In this document: positions 1-9,333 of the stretch, piece by piece
Position numbering within the stretch: position 1 is the first letter of the stretch
How the letters are laid out: every line of letters begins with the position of its first letter
Source of the DNA: Chloromonas sp. AAM2
Taxonomy: Eukaryota; Chlorophyta; Chlorophyceae; Chlamydomonadales; Chlamydomonadaceae
Direction of reading: 5' to 3'
Assembly (NCBI GenBank): GCA_004335635.1
Contig: QAXH01000366.1
Span: 3,145-35,551, forward strand
DNA length: 32,407 nt
Notes under the pieces: model-generated
Told to the model about the DNA's origin: nothing
The model's input: only the letters and a program-made list of their open reading frames with translations
Database searches by the model: none
Program-made: the position numbers and the translations under genes

Positions 1-32
1 GTCGCACACCAACTGCTCCAGAACTGGGAGTC

Positions 33-58
33 CCAGAATTGTCCCAGAACTGGCAAAC
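33..58 (-). repeat. Terminal inverted repeat end of a MITE-like family
   Basis: Read on the minus strand this matches the motif GTTTGCCAGTTCTGGGACAA that recurs at 29601, 31529, 31704 (inverted) and 32222. A T-run follows it on the plus strand (from about 61), mirroring the A-run that precedes the motif in the other copies. The partner end would lie left of the window. The bases just before it, 19-37, repeat the CCAGAACTGGGA core, so the end is internally repetitive. Confidence 0.6.
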
Positions 59-200
59 ATCTTTTTTTTTTTTGCACAAGCTGCAGAGTGCTTCTGCAGA
101 GACCCAAGCACAAGCACTTAAGCGCCCTTCTTCAAGTGCAAATGCCAGAGCAACCCTACTGTTTTCACGGATAGGAGTCGATGCTGCTACTGAATCACTA

Positions 201-228
201 TATCTTATCATATCATATCATATCATAT
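201..228. repeat. CATAT microsatellite
   Basis: Four to five consecutive copies of a TATCA/CATAT pentamer are visible. It is a simple repeat of no evident function. Confidence 0.8.
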
Positions 229-947
229 GGATCTCACTCTTCAGTCCTCCATGCGTGTCCCAGGCAGGGCATTTTCTGTTGATAATGATTGAGTGGTAGC
301 AAACCCGCTGACTATAGGACTGCCTAGGTGTCAGCCCACTGGATTATCTGCCAAGAATCGTGGTGGACTCAAATGATGTTGCTTCTCCGGACGTCTGTTT
401 TAAGCAGCTCTATTACCGAACGCCGGAGAAGTCGACCATATAGTCATCGTGATATTGCGGTTGCAACATGTGTCTAGTGCCCAATGAAGCGCTGCGGCTG
501 TCTCAGTCGGGGGGTGGAGGGCTTGGCTACCTCCCCAAGGAGGCGGGTGGCCACGTTGCGTTCCAGGGCTTACTGGCCAGTCACTTGCACCGTGTGCTTT
601 ACACTGTGCGCACTTGCTAAATGCAATGTTCACGAAACTTGTTCTTCAGAGCGGCCATGCATTGTTGACAGCTGCCACTTACATGCTGGGCCCTGTTTAG
701 CGACCTCACACCTGCCTCGCCAGGCCAGCCGTTACACCTGACATGCTCAACCGAATTAAATGCCTCCAACCAGCAAGCGCACGGGATATGCGCCACCAAG
801 ACAGCACAACTGTGCCTGTGATTACGAAGCGCTATCACAAAATACACCTCTCCACACACCAGAGCTTCATCATTGGAAATTGGTCACGGTGAGAGGTCAC
901 ACCTCGACATTCTGCAGGTCATGATATGCAATGGACCAATGACGGAA

Positions 948-1107
948 AATGCAGAGCCAGCTTGCTTCAGAAGCCAGTTGACAGAGTCATCTGTGTGTCA
1001 ACCTTATCGGACAGAAGACAATCAGCCAATGCAGAGCCAGACAGCATCAGAAGCCAGCTGCAAGGGTCCTCCCTGCTTCAGCCCAAGCACAGTCTCTTGC
1101 GTGCTGA
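948..1107. repeat. Imperfect direct repeat, about 80-bp period
   Basis: AATGCAGAGCCAG occurs at 948-960 and again at 1028-1040. In both copies it is followed by a related stretch containing CAGAAGCCAG. The two copies are diverged, so this is an old tandem duplication. Confidence 0.5.
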
Positions 1108-1194
1108 AGCGTGCTACAAATGAAGAGTCAACACCAGCACAACCTGGCAGCCATGAGGCATTGAAACAGGGGTACTACTATTTGCTGGAGTGCA

Positions 1195-1620
1195 TCATGT
1201 TGGCAGTGTGTATGGCTTCACCGACAGCTTGGATAAGAATGTGATGAACCACTCCGGCACTCCACTTTCCATCTGCCCAGCACCGTCTGCGCCCGGGAGA
1301 TTAGCCGCCGCCCCGGTCCGCGCAGCCCCCTCCTTACCCTCTTTAGCTGCCTGTCCCGCTATCCGCCCGATTGCTGCACCGCCTCTATCCTCCTTCACCA
1401 ATGCCTGCCCCGGCTGGTGATGCCGCTGGTCCCGCGCTCCCGCCCCCTGCTGTGTGTCATTGCCGTCAGTCACAGGCGGCTGCCGCCGCCCACGTTTGTC
1501 CACCTTGCCGTTGTCCACCCCACTGGCGTCACACACCCCTGGCTGCTGTGTCGGGGCAGGTGACAATGCGTGGCTGGGGCAGGGCCGCTGGCCCCAGGGG
1601 CTGTTCAGTACCAAGTCCAA
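1195..1620 (-). CDS. Candidate last exon of an unrecognised minus-strand gene
   Basis: The minus strand is open from an ATGCAG acceptor (exon would begin at 1620) to a stop at 1195. It encodes about 141 residues rich in Gly, Ala, Arg and Gln, ending in a more ordinary segment containing ESGVPEWFITFLSKL. The stretch is clearly more GC-rich than its surroundings, as the proven exons here are. The plus strand is also open over part of it, and another minus frame entered from the same acceptor stops sooner, so frame and extent are unsure. It could be the low-complexity tail of the gene whose exon-like pieces lie at 2066-4119. No domain is recognised. Confidence 0.25.
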   Translation of the reverse strand: MDLVLNSPWGQRPCPSHALSPAPTQQPGVCDASGVDNGKVDKRGRRQPPVTDGNDTQQGAGARDQRHHQPGQALVKEDRGGAAIGRIAGQAAKEGKEGAARTGAAANLPGADGAGQMESGVPEWFITFLSKLSVKPYTLPT

Positions 1621-2065
1621 CTGCATGTTCATGAAAATGTGCAGGTCAGTGCACCCATGTGATCACTGATTCCATTTTCAGCAGCGAACCCAACATGACG
1701 TGTTGATACCTGATGGCCATGTGGACTTGGATTCCGTCAGCATGTCACTTTTTCCAGTTTGTGTGCAGCAGAAAGCAACATACAATAACATACGATACAA
1801 TTGGCTCAGTACTCAAGCCAACCTATCCACGTGTGTTCCAGGTGTCAATGCAAGCTGTGCTTGACCTGGAAAGCCAACAGCATGCATTTATTGCAGTACA
1901 TACGCCACATCGTCTCTGAGCGCAGTACAGGGCTGAGCGAGTTGGCCTGATCGTTAGGTTGCTTTCGTCTTGCTCAGGAGCAGCGGGTCAAGCGTTGCCA
2001 GACCATTCCTCAGTGATGCCCTGCCGCACATAGACAAGTGTCCTCTGTCTGCAGCGCTATGCGAC

Positions 2066-3125
2066 CTGCCGACTGCCCCTTGCGCATGATGCCCCATAAC
2101 ACCACCAATTCGTTTGCCTGTTGCAAAGTGCGTTTGTCAGCCATGCAAACCGCACACGCACCTGGCTGATCTCAAAGTCCAGTCGGCCGTAGTCCACATC
2201 CCAAGGGTCCACGTGGTTTATGTCCGTGCCAAGATGCCTGCACACACATGCGCCGGCACCAGTACCTATCATGGGCAGCACTGAAAACCAGCGCGTACTA
2301 TCTACTTGAGGCATTGATACCTGTTGGCTTGAAATCTAAGAAGAAGTCTAAGAAGAAGAAGTTGTCTGCAGCATAAGCTCATAAGTGTGAGGTGAATGAA
2401 CCTCCTGTCTGTGTCTACCAGCGGAAATGGTTGCACTGCCAAAACAGTTCTGCCTGGTCACCCGTGTTGCTCCCTTGCTTCCAGACAACAGATGCAAATG
2501 CTGCTTCTGGCATCGCTGCCTGACAAAAATCACAATTGTGACTCCATGCTTCTGTTCCTGTGCTGCTCTCACACTGTGCTGGCACTGGCGTTGCCAGTGC
2601 ATGTCAGCTGCTGGGAGCTCGGTCCTTCCAGTTGCCACAAAACAACCTGGCTTTTGGCCCCTCATGAAAAGACTCGTCGATGGCACCCACCCTTCCATGT
2701 CGGGAAGCTGCAAGTCCATGTTCCATTTGCACCGTAACAGCGCATGTTTTCCTATATGATACTGCAGCAGCGCCGGCAACAGGTCAATGGCAGGTCACGC
2801 TTGCATGGTGGTTACTGGATGTATGCATGTTTCTCGGCGCAGTATCTTGTCACTGCCATGCACACTGCTACGACCCTTGTCAGGCGTGAATTGGTACACA
2901 GAGCAACGCGCAACTGGGGAGTCTTCATGATACATGGCCTTAGTAACTGCATGGAGGAGTGAATCATGAGGCATGAGGTCATGCTAGCACTCATGACCTG
3001 AACTGGGGCCTTAGCCTCAGCCTCAGGCTTGTCATGTGCTGCAGGATGGCACAGTGCCTAACCTGATCCTACGCACCCGCTCCTTCCGCTTGATGCGTGC
3101 CCCATCACTCCATTTCGTTGTGATC
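2066..3125 (-). CDS. Candidate exons of an unrecognised minus-strand gene (middle part)
   Basis: Three exon-like blocks read on the minus strand. Block 3125-3063, between a TGCAG acceptor and a GTTAGG donor, encodes a basic peptide containing ITTKWSDGARIKRKERVRR. Block 2237-2162, between TGCAG and GTGCGT, encodes a peptide containing DINHVDPWDVDYGRLDFEIS. Block 2117-2066 encodes ANELVVLWGIMRKGQSA. The first two join in phase (AG+G gives Arg); the last two also join in phase, but that intron would be only 44 bp, shorter than any other here, so the third block is the weakest. The acid/aromatic-rich 2237-2162 peptide looks like a conserved domain, but I do not recognise the family. Further exons may lie between 2238 and 3062. 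Confidence 0.4.
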
Positions 3126-3420
3126 CTGCAGAACACAAGTTGCATGAATGCAGAACAAGAGGTAATATGACCGGCTTTGGGTGCACAGGTATGCATGTGG
3201 AAAGGCGCGCATCCAGCTGGCAGCACTACGCACCAGCATGTACGCTCGCATGCACCCAGAGTACCAATGCATGCCGTGTCTATTTCGATCGTGTGCAGTT
3301 CCGGTGCCCCAACTCGCATGCACTTCCTGTGTGCAAACCTGCTGCTCAGGAAGCTTCTCTACTCGTCAACACAGCGGCTGCATGCTGTTTGTAACGGTGC
3401 TGCCATGAACTTCCAATAAC

Positions 3421-3594
3421 GTGCCTGTAATCCAAGGTTGGCCGTTTGTTGATCCAATTGTATGATGCCATGAACTGGATGCGCAGAAAGCTGAGCGGTA
3501 TTTTGCTGCTGTAGACACACAGAAGACCGTGGGTTGGCACGACCAGCACCTTTTGCAGCAGCCGGTGTGCCCGTGTGCCACCTGTAGGCTTGAC
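3421..3594 (-). CDS. Possible exon of the unrecognised minus-strand gene
   Basis: From a TTGCAG acceptor the minus strand reads 58 codons, including the hydrophobic/aromatic stretch IPLSFLRIQFMASYNW, to a weak GTTATT donor. It starts in phase 0, matching the phase-0 end of the candidate first exon at 4119-3826. Its own end does not match the phase of the next block at 3125, so an exon is missing or the frame is wrong. All three minus frames are open over most of it, which lowers confidence. Confidence 0.2.
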
Positions 3595-3825
3595 CTGCAA
3601 GGCGTGTGCAGTACATGCAAGGGTGTTGAGCATTGTGCATGACCTGACGGCTCAGGCTTCAATCACAGCCCTCACCACCCACCACACAACGCAGCCTCGG
3701 CCTGTGGTGCCATGGCTTCGCCAATGCCACACCGAAAGAGCAGCGGTTCAGCCTGTGCAGCATGCCAAGCTCATTTGTCGGTTTGCCAGAGTGGCACGCT
3801 TGAGATCTGGGGTTGTTCAACATAC

Positions 3826-4119
3826 CACCCACTGTTGCTTGAACTTCAGCCTCATCTCAGGGTGGCAGGTGAAGTTATAATTTTCTAGTATTTGATCTAT
3901 GATGTCTTCGCTTTCGCTTTCATGCTCTGGGTGGTCTGCATGCTCCTCTTGGTCTGCTACAGCCGTAGGCCGTGGAGCAGCCGCACCTCCACTGCTGGCA
4001 CTAGGTTGCAACGCCATTTGGCTCAGATTGTGGGCAAGACAAAGATTGTTGCCAACACCCTCCAGTTGTGACAGAATATAACGGGATTGCACGTTTTTGG
4101 CGCTGATGCGAGCGGACAT
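3826..4119 (-). CDS. Candidate first exon of the unrecognised minus-strand gene
   Basis: Starting at an ATG (4119-4117) the minus strand encodes about 98 residues. An N-terminal part rich in Leu, Asn and Ser is followed by an Ala/Pro linker, an acidic His/Glu/Ser run (about residues 59-72), and a segment containing DQILENYNFTCHPEMRLKF, ending at a good GTATGT donor. The composition looks like a real protein with a disordered acidic linker. It lies head to head with the CHAT-like gene, with 110 bp between start codons. Function unknown; splicing to the downstream blocks is inferred. Confidence 0.35.
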
Positions 4120-4229
4120 CGAATGCTTGCGATGACTGATGAAGGTGTGGCAATGGCGTGATAAGTTGGCTTGTCCGAAACCTTGTTGCTGTCCAAAAGT
4201 GAGCCTTCTGGGTGCTCCACAACCCTGAG

Positions 4230-7200
4230 ATGCCTTCTAGGACGGTGACCGTGCTAGCCTGCCTCTTTCCAAAGGCAGTCAGCGAGGATCCGTCGAGCCA
4301 TTACGATGCTTGCAGCCCGTTGCAAGACCTGGTAGCATCTGGAGCGCCTGAGGGCGTGCAGGTGCGATGGGGCAAGCCAGCAAGATAGTGACTAACTGTT
4401 TGACATGCTTTGCTTTGTTCGTTGGTGCAGCTCATCAACGAGTGCAGCTCATCGGGCCAGATTTCAAGATCGATCGTTTTCATTCTTCGCTTGACCCGCA
4501 GGTCAAGATTTTGTTGCAGCCCAACTTCACAGAGTTTCAGAAAGTGCACAAAGAGCTTTCTCCAACACTCGTGTATCTGTGTGGGCAAACCGACTATGAA
4601 CAAGACCGTGTGGCAGGCACCGTGGGTGCCCTGCAGTTTGCAGGTGAACAGCAACAGCGTGGTCACGCAGCAGTTCATGATGTGCATCCCAGAGCATGCA
4701 TGCAACAAAGGCGCACCAACGTCCTGCATGCGTGTGCAGATGGCCCGCAAACAATGGAGGCTCTGGTCGACGCCTGCGGCAGCGTGTCGACTGTTTACCT
4801 GGACTGCAAGTCTCAAGAAGGCACAGGTGCGTTGATCGCTGAACAACAGTAACACTCAAAGCACCATGTGCTGTTCTGCAAAGTCCCAAGTGCTCCCATG
4901 CGCAGGTGCTAAGCTACAAGCTGCGGGGGCGCAGCATGTGATTGCCTGGCCTGAGCAAACAGCCATCCCCGCAGTTGTGGCAGCGCAGTTCAGCCACACA
5001 TTCTTCTGCAGCCTCCTCTTTCTGCAAGCCACTGTACCTGAAGCCTTTGCTCTTGCCAGCCATGTCACCCAGGCGCACTGCACAACTGTCAACGACGCCA
5101 ACTACTCAGCACCGCCCCTACCGCTGCTGCATTCAGCAGCCAAGGCCTCTCTGCCTGATAACAGCAGCATTGCTGAGCCTAATATACCAGGCCTCGACTC
5201 ATCCGTCCCACTTGCTACCAGTGTGCCAGGTGGGGTAGCACTCATGCACCCTCACAGCGACCTCCCCGGTTTGAGGGTGGCGCTGTAACAGCTGTCCCAT
5301 TCCACGCCACGTACGGTTAGCACCCTGACGCTGCGGCGCTACCTCAGCGCTTGAGCATGGCAACCAGCCAAGTTGGCTTTAACACTATGACAAGTGGAAG
5401 CCAACGAACCATAGACAGGCAGGATGGCTGCTGCATGACTTCACCTCACTCCTTGGCATGCTTTTGCTTCGCCAGGTTGGGCCGACATCCGCTTGCTTGC
5501 ACCCCGGGCTGAGTTGCGGTTGCTGTTGACAGGGGACACGTCCCTTATAGACGGGGCCAAGCTCAGCTTCCTGGGCGAGGCGCTGCGGGCGCTGCTGGTG
5601 CTGGAGATGAGGGGGCTCACGGTAAGCGTCGGATAGAAAGGCAGCAGCCAAGGCCAGCCAGGGAGGTGCAGAATGGGCTGGGCAAGCGATGTGATCTTGA
5701 AGAGGCCAGACATGACATAAGTCTCAGTGTGACGTTTGTCAGGCATTGTGATAAGGTGTTCGGAGGTCAGGAGGATGCAGAAGGACTGAAGGCGTGAGCG
5801 CACATGGTTAGCAGCATGTTCATCAGGCTGGTTTTTACTACAATGCGATGACCTCATGCATGACCAAGGCAAGCATCCGGACGTCGGCCATTCTCAGCTA
5901 GTGGTACCGATACGCTCAGCAGGTCATTCTACACGTGTATTATTCTGGTGCAGCGGCAAAACGTCGTCTCAGCTGCAGCATCACAGGCCCATTGGCTAGC
6001 GTTGATTGACCGTATCTTGCACAGGCATGATGATGGTGATATTGTCGGACTCATGCTCAGCGCGCGCCCCTGTCGTTGCCGCAGCTCCTCCAGACCAGTC
6101 CCTGCTCCAAGACACCTGCCAACCTGCCACTGGGCTGCGAGGCGCTACGCTGTGAGGTGAGGATTCTCACGCAGGCGGTAGTCCATGCACACGGAACGCT
6201 CAGGTGCTATATGATCGGCACAGTGCTCTCCATGTTGCACTCATAGTTGGCACTGTAAAAAACGCATGTTACATCAGCTGGACAGGCTGCTTGGGGTTGC
6301 CTGTTATGCCGCATTTGGATGTCAAGGGTAGTAGTAAGAGAGTGCTGTCTGGCCACATGGTTGCAAAACCACAGGCGCTGCAAGTGCTACGAACATTGCA
6401 AGCTGTACAAGCACAATTGACAGTCTGACACTTTGGCGCCTCATGATTGCAGGTCCGTTCCTCCAGCGGCGCCGAGGTGGTAGCCATCCTTGGCGGCCAG
6501 CCCTCGGTGCTAGCCGAGCGCGCGCTGGTCGAACACGCGCTGCGCATGACGCTTGTGGCTGACTCGCTGAGCCTGCAGTTCCGTCTACCGCCGCCCGGCG
6601 TGACCCTGCCCGTGCCCCGCCACAGCACGGCCATTGCGGGGGGCGTGCCGGTGGTGGACGCGCTGGTGCTCACGAGCGTGTGGGCGGTGCATGTGCTGCG
6701 CACATTGAGCCAGGTGCGCACGTGCATGCATGTGTCTTGTACACAAAAAGTGTTGTTTCATGCCATCAGGACCTGGGTGTATGGAGAGCGGCACGCTTGT
6801 TGTGTAGTATGCGATGCCGTACTTGGTATGTGCGAATAAACACTGACCACATTGCAAGTGGCGGGTAGGGCATCGACCTTGCAAAGCCTGGGTCCAACTA
6901 AGCCTGGGTGGGCATTCCGCAGCGCAAAAGAGCCCTGCGTGATTCATCTCATTAATGCATCAATTGGTACAAGTTCTTCCTCTTGCAGACTACTCCTAGT
7001 GGATCACCCTGTTGCCCTTCCAACGCAGGTGCCCATGTACCGTCCACTGCTATCCCTCGGTGTGGCCGCCGTGGGCGCCACTGCCACGCTGGGTGTGACC
7101 CCCCTCGATGCACAGCGCCTCAAGATGATTGTAACAGGCACAGGCCCTGCAGTGGCCGCCAAACAGGCGCCCCCGCCGCCACAGCCACCGCCACCACAGC

Positions 7201-7265
7201 CGCCAGCAACCAGCCATGACGACAACTTGGCGCCCGGCCAAGATGAGATCATGGCAGGGGCATGA
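4230..7265 (+). CDS. CHAT-like (caspase-fold) domain protein, 479 aa, 8 exons
   Basis: Exons: 4230-4361, 4502-4643, 4740-4826, 4906-5268, 5476-5621, 6085-6156, 6453-6713 and 7029-7265. All introns are GT..AG, every junction is in phase and the total is 480 codons. The start is the first ATG after an in-frame stop at 4200. Residues about 1-175 follow the CHAT pattern: an early strand (TVTVLACLF), a strand ending LVYLCGQTD (68-75), a strand YLDCKS (111-116), then GAQHVIAW and a helix pair ending VPEAFALASHV. CHAT domains belong to the caspase-like peptidase fold. Here Cys114 sits at the nucleophile position, but the His of the usual SGHG motif is Gln73, so proteolytic activity is doubtful. The rest is unassigned: a Ser/Pro-rich linker, two Leu/Ala-rich segments that could pack on a fold or membrane, and a Pro/Gln tail. 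Substrate and partners are unknown. Confidence 0.7.
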
Positions 7266-9333
7266 TTGTTTACGCGCAAGGCTTACAGGGCCTTTGTAGC
7301 CATAATGCCTTTTCTTGCGTACAGGACGAGAAAAGTGAAGTTTTCACACTTGACTTGGAACCCCACACCCTCTTTCCAAAAGTGGATACAGTGCTGCACT
7401 CTGGCAGACGTTGTTTCATCTAAATGACGAAATCTGGGCATACAACTTGTCCAATTTCTCTTGTCGTTCCTGTTTCCTGGTCAGTTTTGCGCACTGAATT
7501 GTCCGTTTGCGGTATTGTGTTGGACAACAGCTTGCTGTCAAGGCCCTGATCTTAGTCTGAACAAGCAAGAAAGGGCAACGTTGAGCACAGTTTCAGGTGC
7601 TGGGCAATGGTTGCCTCCACACAGTGATTTGCGAGCACCTGTGTGTCGGTGATGAAGAATGGTGTACAGGTGCTGTTATCTTTTGTAGGCTCGTGGCTCA
7701 TGTGCAGCTTGATGAGGATGATAAAGTCAATCCAAGGCATCAGCGGTGGTGTTTCAGTGGTCTTGCTCTGTTTTATCGCTGGTTGGAGTATGTTCTGGAT
7801 CGCTCTGTTGCTATGGCCAAGAAAGGTGAAGAAGCCGGACTTCAAAAGTACGCACGGACGAAGTCAATGAGTCAGGCCGCTGTAAGCCTCACAACCCCTA
7901 TGAGAAGATGCAGGTGGGACTATGTCAATTCTTCAATAGGCATGCATTCGGCCGGCCGGCCTCTGCAGGCATTCCGCAAATCCTTAGCAACGATCCTGCT
8001 TGCATGTCGCGTACATGCTTCACTTGAAGAGAGGATACCAGCCCCATAGCTAGCGCAGAAACCACTGACGTACTGAACTATACTGAGTGCATGACAGGAG
8101 TTTGAGCACGTGATACAGTGCACGTGGCTCATCCGCCATCCCACCATGCGGCTCTTTTGTAGTAGTAGCAATAAATGACGCCGGGTAGGTAGGGGGACCA
8201 AGAGAGAGAAACATGGGAGGTAGGAAACAAGATGATGGAGCAGAGGTGGGCATTTCTGTTGGATGGGCCACCCAATCCTCTTCAGACATCGCTCTGAGTA
8301 TGTCAGTCCTCTTCACAGTCGCTTTCTTTGCCTCCTGGTCCATGTAAGATTCTTCTCTGATATCTGACACAGAATTTCAACAGTATCGGCTAGCGAGGTG
8401 AAGCCTGCGAGTTCCTGCATTTGGTATCTGATCTGGATTTGGGGGCATGGTAGCGCATTACTTTGAAGCCAGGTGATGACCGGGGACAGTGATCGTTAAT
8501 GTTGCGACATCACCAATCTCCCTAGCAAGTTCATGGAAGTAAACTGACAAGAACGCCAGCGTTATGCATATGCCACAGTGTATGTGGTCACTCAGTGTTG
8601 CAAGCTCTGTTGCCAAGCATTGCTTGTGCTCTACCAACACAGTCATAACAACCGGAGATATGAAACGGCATGCATGTGAATTCATCCGCCAAAACAATGC
8701 AGCCTCAAGGGATAGGCATGCCAAATGCCTAATGTCCCTGACACAACTTTGTGCCTGATGCCCTCCCTCGCCCCGCTCAACATGTGCGAATTGCGCACAC
8801 ACACATCTGCTTGGGTTGGTGTGCGTGCTGCGGTGAGAGGGATTGCAGCTGGTTGTGATAGCTGTGAAAGTGCTCCAAGCTTCCTTTCCTTCTGCGTTTG
8901 CTGCTTGCATGTCGTGGAAGCAATGTGCTTCTCAGTCAAGACGACCATGCTTCTGTTCACTGTGTGCATGCTCAGCCATCGTAAAACGCCGGGCAGCATG
9001 TCAATGCTGGACACAAAGATCTTGCACAAAGACTTTGCGTGAGTACCGTGCCGCCGGCGCAACCGGCAAGTAGTCAACTGCCTGCACTTTTAATGACAAA
9101 CGTCGAGACCAAAAATCCAATATCGACATACCTGTTACTGAGAACGGCCTGTTGCTGCGAACGGCGCAATGCCCGGAAGCTTGCTTCCTGGGATTGTGTG
9201 AAGTTGAGCACCAAGGTCTTTAGAACATAAAGTCGCGACTGAGGAAGAAAGTCGCGAGCAGCCAGCCTTGCACACGCGCGTGGTTGCGACAGTGACTGGA
9301 TACTCACCAACGTCAACCGTTGTCTTTTCCCAG
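7266..9333. other. Intergenic stretch, no firm gene
   Basis: It lies between the CHAT-like gene and the kinase start codon. Around 7550-8050 several frames on both strands are open at once, none with a recognisable domain. A minus-strand frame at 8050-8370 is listed separately as a weak candidate. The bases just upstream of the kinase ATG (TTGTCTTTTCCCAG) look like a splice acceptor, so part of this stretch may be 5' untranslated exon and intron of the kinase gene. Confidence 0.4.
8050..8370 (-). CDS. Weak candidate exon, histone-fold-like helix
   Basis: The minus strand is open for 106 codons. Its first third is strongly charged and contains DQEAKKATVKRTDILRAMSE, which resembles the last helix of NF-Y/POLE3-type histone-fold subunits (a Lys-rich turn, then a DIL-x-AM helix). 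The remainder is Pro/Ser-rich and looks like non-coding read-through. I could not find exons for the rest of a histone fold upstream (8400-9060, minus strand). It may be chance. Confidence 0.15.
   Translation of the reverse strand: MSDIREESYMDQEAKKATVKRTDILRAMSEEDWVAHPTEMPTSAPSSCFLPPMFLSLGPPTYPASFIATTTKEPHGGMADEPRALYHVLKLLSCTQYSSVRQWFLR

Larger units (their letters stand above)
59..1194. other. Stretch without a supportable gene
   Basis: Short open frames occur on both strands, but none has a recognisable domain or convincing splice sites. It holds a T-run at 61-72, a CATAT microsatellite near 201-228, and an imperfect direct repeat near 948-1107. It may include 3' untranslated sequence of the minus-strand candidate gene whose last candidate exon ends at 1195. 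Confidence 0.4.

Noticed and set aside
2348..2779. 143-codon minus-strand frame opposite two plus-strand frames of about 110 codons
   Set aside because: All three look like random translations rich in Cys, His and Trp; no splice structure links them to the neighbouring blocks.
7029..7265. Single-pass membrane anchor in the last exon of the CHAT-like protein
   Set aside because: The segment LLSLGVAAVGATATLGV is only weakly hydrophobic and rich in Gly/Ala/Thr; not enough to call a membrane helix.
7461..8049. Several long overlapping frames on both strands
   Set aside because: At least three frames are open at once with no domain or consistent splice sites; this looks like chance in low-stop sequence.
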